64,000 bases of DNA from assembly GCF_024580735.1 (NCBI RefSeq), contig NZ_JANIJX010000001.1, positions 292,687 through 356,686 of the forward strand, given 5' to 3'. Each line of letters starts with the position of its first letter. Position 1 is the first letter of the stretch. The stretch is from Brevibacterium moorei. Its GTDB lineage: Bacteria; Actinomycetota; Actinomycetes; Actinomycetales; Brevibacteriaceae. Positions 1-8,145 of this stretch are shown here, in pieces. The position numbers and the translations under genes are program-made. Below the pieces are notes generated by a model. The model ran no database searches. It saw only the letters and a program-made list of their open reading frames with translations, and was not told where the DNA came from.

Positions 1-910
1 CGATCGGGTTCTTCACTCGGGACAGGAAGTCCACGTGCGCCGAATCCGGCTGCCGGGTCCGCTCGCCGATCCACAGGAAATGTCCCGACACATCGTAGGG
101 TTCCCCCGTGCGCGAGTCGATCCGGGTCAGTGCCCGTTCGTACTCCAGCAACAGGGCCTCATGGGAGGCGAAGAACTCGGTGGTGGCCAGGGTGGAGAAG
201 TCCGCCCCGCAGGCCTCCATGAACTTCAGCGCACCGTCGATCTCGCCGGCGATCGCCTCATAGCGCTGGTAGTTGGTGTTCGAGGCCAGGAAGCCCCTGT
301 TCCAGGAGTGGACCCTGCGCAGATCGGCGAAACCGCCAGTGGTGAAGGCCCGGATGAGATTGAGCGTGGCCGCCGAGGTCTGGTAGGCGCGCAGCAGCCG
401 GTGCGGATCGTGCCGCCTGGCTTCGGCGGTGAACGCGTGGTTGTTGACGATATCGCCGCGGTAGCTGGGCAGGGTCACACCGTCGCGGGTCTCGGTGTCG
501 GCCGAGCGGGGCTTGGCGAACTGGCCGGCCATCCGGCCCATCTTGACCACGGGCATCGAACCACCGTAGGTCAGCACCGCTGCCATCTGCAGGACCGTCT
601 GGACGCGACGGCGGATCTTGTCGGCGGTCGCGTCTTCGAAGGCCTCCGCGCAGTCCCCGCCGGCCAGCAGGAAGGCGTTGCCGGCGGCCGCCTGGCCGAT
701 TTGCGCCTTGAGGCGGTCGGCCTCGCCCGCGAAGATCAGCGGGGGCAGGGCGCTCAACTGCGTGCGGACTCCGGCGAGTTCCTCTTCGTCGAGATAGGTG
801 GGCTGCTGCAGGGGATTCATCGCGCGCCAGGCGTCGAGCCCTGCGATGGTCTCTTCTGTGGCGGTCGCATCGCCGTCCACTTGCGTGTATTGCCGCGAAT
901 CCAGGTTCAC
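1..910 (-). CDS. aroG: Class II 3-deoxy-7-phosphoheptulonate (DAHP) synthase, 3' end outside window
   Basis: Condenses phosphoenolpyruvate with erythrose 4-phosphate, the first step of the shikimate pathway. The minus strand is open from position 910 to the window edge, giving about 303 residues; the C-terminal part lies outside. The translation contains the class II hallmarks GGDCAE (metal-binding Cys), KPRS, YRGDIVN, SHEALLLEYE and WIGERTR, in the order found in mycobacterial and corynebacterial AroG. I chose the GTG at 908-910 because AGAGGAG lies 7 nt upstream. An in-frame ATG at 989-991 would add 27 residues unlike the family and lacks a ribosome binding site. The gene is set apart from the upstream bifunctional nuclease gene by a strong hairpin. 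Family assignment is secure; any feedback regulation cannot be read from the part present. Confidence 0.93.
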   Translation of the reverse strand, partial: MNLDSRQYTQVDGDATATEETIAGLDAWRAMNPLQQPTYLDEEELAGVRTQLSALPPLIFAGEADRLKAQIGQAAAGNAFLLAGGDCAEAFEDATADKIRRRVQTVLQMAAVLTYGGSMPVVKMGRMAGQFAKPRSADTETRDGVTLPSYRGDIVNNHAFTAEARRHDPHRLLRAYQTSAATLNLIRAFTTGGFADLRRVHSWNRGFLASNTNYQRYEAIAGEIDGALKFMEACGADFSTLATTEFFASHEALLLEYERALTRIDSRTGEPYDVSGHFLWIGERTRQPDSAHVDFLSRVKNPI

Positions 911-996
911 GCGCGTGCTCCTCTGTAGATGCGGCCGGCGGATCTCCGTCGACCGGGTTGGTGTACCGCCATTCAATGTAGCGGTCTGCATGACGA

Positions 997-1036
997 GGGG
1001 CGGGGGCGGTTCACAATGCGAACCCGCCCCCGCCCC
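997..1036 (-). terminator. GC-rich hairpin between the nuclease gene and aroG
   Basis: Arms 997-1011 and 1021-1036 pair almost perfectly (one bulged C) around a 9-nt loop. It lies just past the stop codon of the nuclease-family gene. No U-run follows on the minus strand, so it may act as a factor-assisted terminator or as an mRNA 3' end stabiliser. Confidence 0.55.
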
Positions 1037-1070
1037 TGGGTGTGGCACCGGGTGCCCGGTGCGGACGGCC

Positions 1071-1550
1071 TCAGCCGTCTCCATTCTCGAAATCCTCCGG
1101 AGACACGTGGTCGAGGAAGTCCCTGAACTGGGCGACTTCCTCCTCATCCGGCTGCGGGGCGTCGATGCCGGCGGAGTCCAGGAGGTCGCCCGTGGTATAG
1201 ACAGGACACTGGGCCAGGAGGGCCAGGGGAACGGCGTCCGAGGGCCGCGCGTCGAGGACCTTGCCCATACTGGTGTGGATGGCGGCGTGGAACACGTGCT
1301 GTTCCTGAGCCGTGATCACCACTCGCTCGGGTGCATCGTCGTAGGCCCGGAAGATCTCGAGCATGAGATTGTGGCTCAACGGCCGGGGCGGTTCGAGCCC
1401 GCGCAGCACGATGCTGACGGCCTGGGCCTCCGCCGTGCCGATCCAAATCGGCAGGAAGCGCGGGGCATGGGCCGCCTTGAGGAGGAGGATCGGCTGATTG
1501 GCCGGCATCTCCACCCGCACACCCACTACTTCGAGCTGGATATCGGACAT
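1071..1550 (-). CDS. Bifunctional nuclease family protein (DUF151/BFN)
   Basis: A 159-residue protein made almost entirely of one BFN (DUF151) domain, residues about 1-135, with an acidic tail. Typical motifs are LPIWIGTAEAQAV near the N-terminus, PRPLSHNL in the middle and RPSDAVPLAL towards the end. The family takes its name from a plant protein reported to have DNase and RNase activity; in bacteria the role is not settled. AGGGG lies 3 nt before the ATG. It is 53 nt downstream of the FHA gene and probably in one transcript with gcvH and the FHA gene. In M. tuberculosis the homologue (Rv1829) sits in the same neighbourhood but is flanked by MerR-type regulators that are absent here. Confidence 0.9.
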   Translation of the reverse strand: MSDIQLEVVGVRVEMPANQPILLLKAAHAPRFLPIWIGTAEAQAVSIVLRGLEPPRPLSHNLMLEIFRAYDDAPERVVITAQEQHVFHAAIHTSMGKVLDARPSDAVPLALLAQCPVYTTGDLLDSAGIDAPQPDEEEVAQFRDFLDHVSPEDFENGDG

Positions 1551-1603
1551 GATCCCCTGTTCTGCGAAACCTTGGTGCCGGACGCCCCGGGGACGCCCGC
1601 TGG

Positions 1604-2068
1604 TCAGTTCTGGCGCGGTCGCTGCTGGAAGACCATCCGGAACTTGCCGATCTGCACGTCCGCGCCGTTCTGCAGTTCGATCGAATCGATCAACTGCCGA
1701 CCCACATAGGTGCCGTTGAGCGAGCCGACATCGCGCAGGATGAACCCGGAGGGGGTGCGAACGAATTCCGCATGGTTACGCGAGACCGTCACATCGTCGA
1801 GGAAGATGTCGGCGTTGGGGCTGCGACCCACCGTGATGGTATCCGTGTCCAATAGGATCTGGGCGCCGGCGTCGGGGCCGGAGACCACGACCAAAAGGGC
1901 GTCTGAGTCCTCAATGTGCTCCAGGTTCGACACGGGATGGATCTCACCCGTCTGCGGGTTCACCACACCGGGTACCGTCTGTCCCTGTGCGCCAGTCGCC
2001 TGGACCTGCTGAGCCGAAGTCGCCGGCGCCGGGTTGGGCCGACCATCGGGAGTGTTCTGCGACATCAT
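1604..2068 (-). CDS. FHA-domain protein, GarA/OdhI-like
   Basis: A 154-residue protein with a low-complexity Pro/Gln/Ala N-terminus (1-50) and a complete FHA phosphothreonine-binding domain (about 57-150). The key FHA residues are present: R82 in VGRS, S96 and H99 in VSRNHAEF, and N118 in GSLNGTY. The strand ending IGKFRMVF also matches GarA/OdhI. Those proteins bind and inhibit 2-oxoglutarate dehydrogenase and tune glutamate metabolism, controlled by PknB/PknG phosphorylation of an ETT-type motif ahead of the FHA domain. I do not see that motif here, so the phospho-switch may differ. The start overlaps the gcvH stop by 4 nt; a second ATG three bases later is equally possible and better spaced from GAGG. 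Confidence 0.88.
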   Translation of the reverse strand: MMSQNTPDGRPNPAPATSAQQVQATGAQGQTVPGVVNPQTGEIHPVSNLEHIEDSDALLVVVSGPDAGAQILLDTDTITVGRSPNADIFLDDVTVSRNHAEFVRTPSGFILRDVGSLNGTYVGRQLIDSIELQNGADVQIGKFRMVFQQRPRQN

Positions 2069-2469
2069 GCCACCTCATTCGCAACGAAATCCGCATACGC
2101 CGCGGAGTCGAGTAGATCGCCCAAGGCCCCGTCTCCTTCGAGCGAGACGGTGAAGATCCATCCCTCACCATACGGGTCGGAGTTGATGACTTCCGGACTG
2201 TCGCCTAGGGATTCGTTGACCTCGACGACGGTCCCGGTGACCGGCGAGATCAGATCCGAGACGCTCTTGGTGCTTTCGACCTCACCGCACTGTTCACCGG
2301 CCGTGACGGAATCACCCACAGCGGGGGCCTCGACGAAGACCACGTCACCGAGGGAATCCTGTGCGAACGCGGTGATCCCCACGCGCACGGCTCCGTCACC
2401 ATCGGTCCCCGCGGCCCATTCGTGATCGCGCGAATACCGGAGTGCGGCCGGATACTCCAAGGTGGCCAT
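2065..2469 (-). CDS. gcvH: Glycine cleavage system H protein
   Basis: The lipoyl carrier protein that shuttles the aminomethyl group between the P and T proteins of the glycine cleavage system. The 134-residue product has the normal family length. The lipoylation site is K68 in GEVESTKSVSD, followed by the expected SPVTG and NSDPYGEGW motifs. The ATG at 2467-2469 follows AGGAG with 5 nt spacing; upstream in-frame sequence does not resemble the family. It is first in a gcvH-FHA-BFN run, the stop overlapping the FHA start. No gcvP or gcvT lies in the window, and I see no glycine riboswitch in the leader. Confidence 0.95.
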   Translation of the reverse strand: MATLEYPAALRYSRDHEWAAGTDGDGAVRVGITAFAQDSLGDVVFVEAPAVGDSVTAGEQCGEVESTKSVSDLISPVTGTVVEVNESLGDSPEVINSDPYGEGWIFTVSLEGDGALGDLLDSAAYADFVANEVA

Positions 2470-2667
2470 TGTGTCTCCTGACATAAGTAGTACGTGCAGC
2501 CCGTGAACGGGTTGATAACACAAGCATAACGGCACCGCGGACTCCACGTCGGAACCCGCGATGGTCGTCTGCGTGTCCCACGCCCGCCCGTCCGACTGCC
2601 ACAAACCTACCACCTTGTGTGGGATGAGTGGGATGTGCCACAAAATCCCCCTACGACCGATTCCGTT

Positions 2668-2697
2668 TTGCATTCGGCCGCAGAGTCGGTATAGAGT
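2668..2697 (+). promoter_or_regulatory. Candidate promoter of tRNA-Pro
   Basis: TTGCAT at 2668-2673 and TAGAGT at 2692-2697 are 18 nt apart. The predicted start would leave a leader of about 30 nt before the tRNA. No other gene lies between. Confidence 0.45.
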
Positions 2698-2734
2698 TAT
2701 CAACGTTGCTCAGCCAATGAGAAACGGCATGCAA

Positions 2735-2808
2735 CGGGTTGTGGCGCAGCTTGGTAGCGCACCTGACTGGGGGTCAGGGGGTCGCAGGTTCAAATCCTGT
2801 CAACCCGA
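2735..2808 (+). tRNA. tRNA-Pro (anticodon GGG)
   Basis: Full cloverleaf of 74 nt. The acceptor stem CGGGTTG pairs with CAACCCG, the anticodon stem CCTGA/TCAGG carries the loop CTGGGGG (anticodon GGG), and the T arm contains GGTTCAAATCC. The discriminator base is A2808 and CCA is not encoded. Confidence 0.96.
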
Positions 2809-2816
2809 CAAAATCA

Positions 2817-2847
2817 CCCGACATCGGTTTCCGATGTCGGGTTTTTT
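2817..2847 (+). terminator. Intrinsic terminator of tRNA-Pro
   Basis: A perfect 11-bp stem (2817-2827 with 2831-2841), a TTT loop and six T residues directly after the stem. It starts 8 nt beyond the tRNA. Confidence 0.93.
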
Positions 2848-2929
2848 GTGCCCTCTGATCCAGGAATTTCCTCATCCGCCCCGTGGTTAACAGCTGCGTA
2901 CGCAGCATTTACGGAGAACAGGGGAAACC

Positions 2930-3715
2930 ATGACACATACGCCTCGCTTCCAGGACAAGGTCGTCTTCATCACCGGGGGCGTCTCCGGAATCGGAGCCGC
3001 GGAATCCAGCCGCTTCCTGGCCGAAGGTGCCACCGTCGTCGCCGCCGATGTCTCACAGGCCAATATCGACGGCTTCACCGGCGGGCTGGATGCGGAACTG
3101 GCCGGACGCTTCCACACGATCATCCTCGATGTCTCCGACCCCGCAGCCGTGACAGCGGCAATCGACGGAATCGCCCAGGAGCACGGGCGCCTCGACGTAC
3201 TCGTCGCCAATGCCGGCATCGGCCTGTTCGGCAGTGTGACGGAAACCGACGATGCGGGTTGGAACCGCATCATGTCGATCGACCTGGGCGGCGTCTTCCA
3301 CACCGCCCGCGCGGCGCTGCCCCACCTCATCGCCTCCCACGGTTCGATCGTCTCCACCGCCTCGATCTCCGGGATGGGTGGGGATCCTGCGATGGCCGCC
3401 TATAACGCCGCCAAGGGCGCGGTCATCAATCTGACCCGCTCGATGGCCGTCGACTACGGCCACTCCGGAGTCCGCGTCAACGCCGTCGCCCCTGGGCCGG
3501 TGGCCACCCCCGCCCTGCAGCCGGTACTCGACTCCAAGCCCGAGGTCCGCGAGGCCTATGCCACCTCGATCCCCCTGGGCCGGGTGGCCCAGCCCAGCGA
3601 GATCGCAGCGGCAGCGGCCTTCCTCGCCTCTCCCGACGCCTCCTTCATCACCGGGGTGACTCTGCCGGTGGACGGCGGCCTGACCTCATGGACCGGGCAG
3701 CCCTCCTTCAGCTGA
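2930..3715 (+). CDS. Short-chain dehydrogenase/reductase (SDR)
   Basis: A 261-residue classical SDR, an NAD(P)-dependent oxidoreductase of unknown substrate. The cofactor motif TGGVSGIG is at 15-22, NAG at 94-96 and the catalytic residues S145, Y158 and K162 are in place. The C-terminal PVDGG strand is typical of FabG-like members. The Asp after the second beta strand (AAD) suggests NAD preference. AGGGG precedes the ATG. The gene stands alone on the plus strand and its 3' end overlaps the convergent zapE gene by 8 nt. Confidence 0.88.
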   Translation: MTHTPRFQDKVVFITGGVSGIGAAESSRFLAEGATVVAADVSQANIDGFTGGLDAELAGRFHTIILDVSDPAAVTAAIDGIAQEHGRLDVLVANAGIGLFGSVTETDDAGWNRIMSIDLGGVFHTARAALPHLIASHGSIVSTASISGMGGDPAMAAYNAAKGAVINLTRSMAVDYGHSGVRVNAVAPGPVATPALQPVLDSKPEVREAYATSIPLGRVAQPSEIAAAAAFLASPDASFITGVTLPVDGGLTSWTGQPSFS

Positions 3716-4805
3716 GCCGCCCGGCTCCACGTTTTCCGGGCCGGAGTCGACCCTCCACCGCCGCCGCGCGCATGCCCTCCGCGGGCTGTTCGCGCAGCAT
3801 GGCGAGCCGGCTCTGAGCCCGGAACATATCTGCCGGCAGCGCCCGCTCCATGTCGACGAACTCAGTCCGCGGCACACTGGCCACCACCGTCAGCATCCGA
3901 TCAGCATCGACGAGCACATCGAGCAGATCCACCAGGCGCTTGCGCGCATTTCTGCTCATTCCGGAGACCGCCGGCACCCCGGTGACGACCCAGGCGTCGA
4001 ACCGTCGGGCCAACTCGAGATAGTCCCCACTGACACTGCCGACCTCCAGCAGATCCGCGAAGTCGAACCAGACCTCCCGTCCGCGCACGGCCCTGGCGCG
4101 CAAAGCGTGGTGCGCCTTGAGCACGGATGTCGCCTCCTCCCCGGTCGGGGCGCGCAGACCGGCGGCGGCCAGCTCTGCGACGCCGCCGTGCCCAGCGGGC
4201 GCAACGATCCAGGATCCGCGGGCGAAGCGCTCGGAGCCTGAGCCGGGACGCCGATAGTCCACTCCCCCGTCGAGCAGACGGACCTCGAAGTTCCCCCTGA
4301 TCGTCCGGATGCCCGGCACTGCCACATGGTGGTAGAGCCGGTGCGGCAGGAGTCCCTCCGGTTCGTAGTTGGAGGTGATGAGCGTCGGAACCGAGCGGTC
4401 CACCAATTCCGCCAAGAGGTGATTGAGCAACGACGCCCCACCCGGATCGTGGATGTGCAGCTCGTCGAAGAAACACAACCGGATGCCGTCGAGCAGCGCG
4501 TCCACCGTCTGTTCGATGGCACTGCGGCTGCTGCCCCGCCCGGCCAGTCCACGCTGCATCCGCTCGAAGAAGGAATGGAAGTGGATGCGCACCTTGGCAT
4601 CATCGGGCACCGGTGCGGCAGCGAACGCCCGCCCCGCCAGCCAGGTCTTGCCCCGCCCCGCAGGGCCGTGGATGTAGTACCCGGCGGGTGCTCCGACGGT
4701 GGTGTGCCCACTCAGATAGTCCGATAGTTCATCCTGCAGGGCGACCTGCCCCGCATCGGGTTCCGGATCCGTCAAAGCCGCAGCTGGAACGTCATTCATA
4801 TTCAC
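3708..4805 (-). CDS. zapE: ZapE/AFG1-family ATPase
   Basis: A 365-residue P-loop ATPase of the AFG1/ZapE family (in E. coli linked to the division ring, in mitochondria to protein quality control). Walker A GPAGRGKT is at 47-54 and Walker B LCFFDELH at 110-117, followed by the family stretch LITSNYEPEGLLPHRL. I use the GTG at 4803-4805, which has GAGG about 7 nt upstream; an ATG two codons on is possible. An inverted repeat GGATAG...CTATCC (4807-4828) covers the leader and could hide the ribosome binding site. It converges with the SDR gene. Confidence 0.88.
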   Translation of the reverse strand: MNMNDVPAAALTDPEPDAGQVALQDELSDYLSGHTTVGAPAGYYIHGPAGRGKTWLAGRAFAAAPVPDDAKVRIHFHSFFERMQRGLAGRGSSRSAIEQTVDALLDGIRLCFFDELHIHDPGGASLLNHLLAELVDRSVPTLITSNYEPEGLLPHRLYHHVAVPGIRTIRGNFEVRLLDGGVDYRRPGSGSERFARGSWIVAPAGHGGVAELAAAGLRAPTGEEATSVLKAHHALRARAVRGREVWFDFADLLEVGSVSGDYLELARRFDAWVVTGVPAVSGMSRNARKRLVDLLDVLVDADRMLTVVASVPRTEFVDMERALPADMFRAQSRLAMLREQPAEGMRAAAVEGRLRPGKRGAGRLS

Positions 4806-4885
4806 CGGATAGCCTCAACAAACTATCCATCGCACTGCGAGGCGCCACTCGCCACACCCTTCAGAACCCGACCGGACACCGGCCA

Positions 4886-4891
4886 TACGAT
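4886..4891 (+). promoter_or_regulatory. -10 box of leaderless ion-channel gene
   Basis: TACGAT ends 6 nt before the ATG at 4898, so transcription should begin at or next to the start codon. There is no Shine-Dalgarno sequence. Confidence 0.6.
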
Positions 4892-4897
4892 GGACGC

Positions 4898-5668
4898 ATG
4901 TACGGATCCCGCCTGGCCCGCTGGCAGCGCTTCACCGAATGGCCCCTGATGGCGGCGGCCCTCGTCTTCCTCATCGCCTATGCCCTGCAGGTGATCGACA
5001 AGGCCCATCCGCAGATCACGGCTGGTGCGGAGCTCGCCATCCGAGTGACGTGGCTGTTGTTCGCACTCGACTACCTGGTGTGCCTGTGCCTGGCCGAACA
5101 CCGCCTGCGGTGGTTCGCCCGGCACCTGCTCGACCTGCTCATCGTCGCCCTGCCGATGTTCCGACCCCTGCGACTGATGCGCTTCCTCACCGTGCTCTCC
5201 CTAATCCAACGCGGGGCAGGGAACATGCTGCGCGGCCGGGTCCTCGCCTACACCGTGGGGGCCTCCCTGCTGACGATCCTGATCGCCGCGCTCGCAGTGC
5301 TCGACGCGGAGAACGGCCACGGTACGATCGACACCTTCGGCCAGGCCCTGTGGTGGGCATTCGAGACCATGACGACCGTGGGCTACGGCGAGTTCATCCC
5401 CGTGACCACCGCCGGCCGCATCATCGCCGCGGGCCTGATGGTCGGGGGCATCGCCCTGATCGGAACCGTGACGGCGACCCTGTCATCGTGGATCGTCGAA
5501 CGCGTGTCCGCGGAGACCAACCGGGCCACGACGGCCGCCGAACACGCCACCGGGGCCCAGGTCGAGGCCCTGCGCGCGGAGATCGCGGATCTGCGCACTC
5601 TGCTCGAATCCCAAGACGCCGGAAAACGTTCTTCGGACTCTCCTCCCCACGTCCCGGGACCCCAGTAG
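4898..5668 (+). CDS. Voltage-gated-type potassium channel protein
   Basis: A 256-residue membrane protein with a six-helix channel layout. A hydrophobic segment is at 18-34, others at 48-66 and 78-87, an S4-like segment at 89-96 has three spaced Arg, and helices at 116-136 and about 175-195 flank the pore loop. The selectivity filter TVGYG is at 160-164. The C-terminal cytoplasmic tail (about 205-245) has heptad character and may form a coiled coil. The start is set by the -10 box TACGAT 6 nt upstream, which implies a leaderless mRNA. Its stop codon lies inside the -10 box of the next gene. Confidence 0.86.
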   Translation: MYGSRLARWQRFTEWPLMAAALVFLIAYALQVIDKAHPQITAGAELAIRVTWLLFALDYLVCLCLAEHRLRWFARHLLDLLIVALPMFRPLRLMRFLTVLSLIQRGAGNMLRGRVLAYTVGASLLTILIAALAVLDAENGHGTIDTFGQALWWAFETMTTVGYGEFIPVTTAGRIIAAGLMVGGIALIGTVTATLSSWIVERVSAETNRATTAAEHATGAQVEALRAEIADLRTLLESQDAGKRSSDSPPHVPGPQ

Positions 5669-5671
5669 GCT
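5666..5671 (+). promoter_or_regulatory. -10 box of leaderless antiporter gene
   Basis: TAGGCT ends 7 nt before the ATG at 5679. Its first three bases are the stop codon of the channel gene, so the antiporter has its own promoter despite the 10-nt gap. Confidence 0.6.
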
Positions 5672-5678
5672 CGATACC

Positions 5679-6746
5679 ATGATCGCCCCGATCCTCAGCC
5701 TGCTCATCGGCCTCATCGCCCTGATCGGCGGTGCCGAACTCGTCGTGCGCTCTGGCTCGAAGATCGCATCCCGCCTGGGCATCCCGCCCATCGTCATCGG
5801 ACTGACCGTCGTGTCCATCGGCACGTCGGCCCCCGAACTGGCCGTGGGGATCGATGCGATCCACGCGGGCACCGGATCCCTGGCGATCGGCAATATCGCT
5901 GGTACGAACGTCGTCAACATCCTGCTGCTCCTGGGGCTGTCCGCTGCTCTGCTCCCCCTGCCCCTGGACAGGCAGACCCTGCGGCTGGACCTGCCCACGA
6001 TCGTCGTGGCCTCGCTGCTGTTCTGGGCACTGGCCGCCGACGGCACCCTGAGCACGTTCGACGGGGCGGTCCTCTTCGCCTCGGCCCTGGCCTACACAGC
6101 CCTGCTCATCGTCTATGTCCGCCGGCAGCGGGCCGCCGGCGCAGGGCCCGAAATCGCACATACGGAGGCCGAGGTCTCCGCCGGCCTCGATGCCCGCACC
6201 GGCCCGGTGCCCCTGGTCCCGGCGGCACCGGGCGACAAGGCTATCCCCACCGCTGCACGGACACGGACGACGAACGCCGGCCGCTGGTACCTGCCCGGCC
6301 AGCTGGTGTTGCTGGCCATCGGACTGTTCGTCATCGTCAAGGGCGCCGATTGGCTGGTGGGTGGAGCAGAGGAACTGGCACGTGCAGCGGGGGTCTCCGA
6401 CGCCTTCATCGGCCTGACGATCGTGGCGATCGGCACCAGTGCCCCGGAATTGGCCACAACCCTGCTCTCGACGATCCGCGGCGAGCGCGATATCGCCATC
6501 GGCAACCTGATCGGTTCCTCGACGTTCAACCTGACCCTGGTCCTGGGTGTCTCTTTGCTCGTGACCCCGGGGACCGTGCACATCGACCCCACTCTGGTGA
6601 GCCTCGACATCCCGATCATGGTTGCCGTCGCCGTACTGTGCATTCCGGTCTTCCTCACCGGCCGACGGATCTCACGGACGGAGGGGTTCCTCTTCATCGC
6701 CGCCTATGCGGTCTATCTGGGGTTCCTCATCGCCACCCGGGCCTGA
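5679..6746 (+). CDS. Calcium/sodium antiporter, CaCA family (YrbG-like)
   Basis: A 355-residue inner-membrane cation exchanger with two homologous halves. The alpha repeats are GTSAPELAV with a later GNIAGTNVVN in the first half, and GTSAPELAT with GNLIGSSTFN in the second. The halves are joined by a hydrophilic loop of about 60 residues (150-210) that is longer than in E. coli YrbG. About ten membrane helices are expected. It probably exchanges Ca2+ for Na+ or H+; the ion cannot be told from sequence. The start is supported by the -10 box 7 nt upstream. Confidence 0.88.
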   Translation: MIAPILSLLIGLIALIGGAELVVRSGSKIASRLGIPPIVIGLTVVSIGTSAPELAVGIDAIHAGTGSLAIGNIAGTNVVNILLLLGLSAALLPLPLDRQTLRLDLPTIVVASLLFWALAADGTLSTFDGAVLFASALAYTALLIVYVRRQRAAGAGPEIAHTEAEVSAGLDARTGPVPLVPAAPGDKAIPTAARTRTTNAGRWYLPGQLVLLAIGLFVIVKGADWLVGGAEELARAAGVSDAFIGLTIVAIGTSAPELATTLLSTIRGERDIAIGNLIGSSTFNLTLVLGVSLLVTPGTVHIDPTLVSLDIPIMVAVAVLCIPVFLTGRRISRTEGFLFIAAYAVYLGFLIATRA

Positions 6747-6748
6747 GC

Positions 6749-6779
6749 CCCGGCTCCGCAGCGACGACGCGGAGTCGGG
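6749..6779. terminator. Hairpin between convergent antiporter and HAD genes
   Basis: An approximately 11-bp GC stem (CCGGCTCCGC with GCGGAGTCGG, one G-T pair) lies between the two stop codons. No U-run on either side. Its place suggests a bidirectional terminator. Confidence 0.5.
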
Positions 6780-6790
6780 AGCCTGCAGGA

Positions 6791-7603
6791 TCAGGCCAGC
6801 AGGTCCTCCACGATCGCGGCGAATCCGTCCTCGGCGTTCGACGGCGCCACGAGGTCTGCCGCTGCCCGCACGGCCTCGCCCGCGTTGGCGACCGCGTAGC
6901 CTGTGCCGGCCCAGGCCAGCATGTCGACATCGTTGAGACCGTCACCGAAGGCCACGACGTCGCTGCGGTTGATTCCCAGGTGGGCGCACAGCCGGTCGAG
7001 GCCGCTGGCCTTGGTCACTCCGGCGGCCATGAGCTCGACGAAGGGCGCGCCCGACAGGGTCATCTCGAAACCGCTCAGTCCCAGCCCCCTGGCAGCTGCG
7101 AACAGCTCGGCGGTGGAGACCGTGGCGTGGCGGAAGACCAGTTTGAGGCTGGCGGCACCCACCACCTCGGCCCGGGTGGAACCGTGCATCGTGTGCGGAT
7201 CGCGTTTGTGATCGTCGAAACTCGACAGTGCGGCATAACCGGGCTCGGCTACGAATCCTTCGCCGGCGTCCCTGATCGCGCCGAAGACCACGCCGGGGAC
7301 CCGGCTGGACAGGGCGGTGGCGAACGGGGTGAGGATTTCGGGGGCGGCCTCGACCGTGTACAGGACACGGCCGGTGGCCAGGTCGAGGCCGTAGGCCCCA
7401 TTGCCGCACAGGGCCCAGGAATCGAAGCCGGTTTCCGCGCCGATCGCCCGTAGTCCATTGGGGTTGCGGGCGGTCACGGGCACCACGGGGACACCGGCCG
7501 CCCGTGCGGCGTCCAGGGCCGCCCTGGTCCGCGGACTGACATGTCCGCTGGGATCGAGCAGGGTTCCGTCGAGGTCTGTGGCAATGAGGCGTGGAGATGG
7601 CAC
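6791..7603 (-). CDS. Cof-type HAD hydrolase
   Basis: A 270-residue HAD-superfamily phosphatase of the Cof/IIB subfamily. Motif I is DLDGTLLD (nucleophile D10, acid D12), a large cap domain lies between about 85 and 185, and the C-terminal motif IV is FGDGLNDVDMLAWAG. Members dephosphorylate sugar phosphates or similar small molecules; the substrate here is unknown. The GTG start is 6 nt from the -10 box TAGGAT (7610-7615) with no ribosome binding site, indicating a leaderless mRNA. It diverges from the rraA-like gene. Confidence 0.88.
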   Translation of the reverse strand: MPSPRLIATDLDGTLLDPSGHVSPRTRAALDAARAAGVPVVPVTARNPNGLRAIGAETGFDSWALCGNGAYGLDLATGRVLYTVEAAPEILTPFATALSSRVPGVVFGAIRDAGEGFVAEPGYAALSSFDDHKRDPHTMHGSTRAEVVGAASLKLVFRHATVSTAELFAAARGLGLSGFEMTLSGAPFVELMAAGVTKASGLDRLCAHLGINRSDVVAFGDGLNDVDMLAWAGTGYAVANAGEAVRAAADLVAPSNAEDGFAAIVEDLLA

Positions 7604-7609
7604 CGGACC

Positions 7610-7615
7610 ATCCTA
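7610..7615 (-). promoter_or_regulatory. -10 box of leaderless HAD gene
   Basis: TAGGAT on the minus strand, 6 nt before the GTG at 7603. Confidence 0.6.
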
Positions 7616-7646
7616 TCGCCGGCCGGACCGTGCCAGGGCGGGCCTG

Positions 7647-7652
7647 TAACCT
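7647..7652 (+). promoter_or_regulatory. -10 box of leaderless rraA-like gene
   Basis: TAACCT, 7 nt before the ATG at 7660. It faces away from the HAD promoter 31 nt to the left. Confidence 0.6.
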
Positions 7653-7659
7653 GTCACAC

Positions 7660-8127
7660 ATGAGCATGACGACTGCCGACCTATACGATCTGCGCGGCGA
7701 AGAACTCGATTCCCTGTCCCTGCAACTGGCATCGATCGGAGGACGTTCCAGTTTCGACGGTCCGGTGCGCACGGTGCGCTGCCACCGTGACAACGCGCTG
7801 GTCAAGCAGGTCCTCAACACCCCCGGCGATGGCGCCGTGCTGGTGGTCGACGGCGGCGGCGCATTGGAATCGGCCCTGGTCGGCGATCTCATCGCAGCCG
7901 CGGCAGCGGCCAACGGCTGGGCAGGGGTGATCGTCAACGGGGCAATCCGCGACCGCGCCCAGATCGGCGCGCTCGACTTGGGACTCAAGGCGCTCGGATC
8001 GAATCCCCGCAAGTCGGCCAAGGACGGCGCCGGCGAGGTCGACGTGCCCGTGACCATCGACGGGGTGCTGTTCACTCCGGGCAAGCACGTCTGGGCCGAC
8101 TCCGACGGAGTACTGGTCGAACGCTGA
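7660..8127 (+). CDS. rraA: RraA-like protein (ribonuclease E activity regulator family)
   Basis: A 155-residue protein of the RraA/methyltransferase-like fold. It matches the short form throughout: VRCHRDNALVKQVL, VVDGGGALESALVGD, GWAGVIVNGAIRD and GLKALGSNPRKS. In E. coli RraA binds and inhibits RNase E; in many actinobacteria members instead resemble 4-hydroxy-4-methyl-2-oxoglutarate aldolases. The GxxLxAxxAxxNGW region and NGAIRD loop are compatible with either, so I name it after the family only. It appears to be leaderless. Confidence 0.82.
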   Translation: MSMTTADLYDLRGEELDSLSLQLASIGGRSSFDGPVRTVRCHRDNALVKQVLNTPGDGAVLVVDGGGALESALVGDLIAAAAAANGWAGVIVNGAIRDRAQIGALDLGLKALGSNPRKSAKDGAGEVDVPVTIDGVLFTPGKHVWADSDGVLVER

Positions 8128-8145
8128 GTGCCCGGGCCCGCCTGG

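Noticed and set aside
35..928. 297-codon open frame on the plus strand at the window start
   Set aside because: It is the antisense of the DAHP synthase gene, whose protein motifs are unambiguous.
911..991. In-frame upstream extension (or leader peptide) of the DAHP synthase gene
   Set aside because: No run of Trp, Phe or Tyr codons as expected for attenuation, no ribosome binding site at the ATG, and a good site directly before the GTG at 910.
2470..2734. Glycine riboswitch upstream of gcvH
   Set aside because: Only a short imperfect inverted repeat (CCCGTGAACGGG, 2500-2511) is visible; the tandem aptamer cores are not found.
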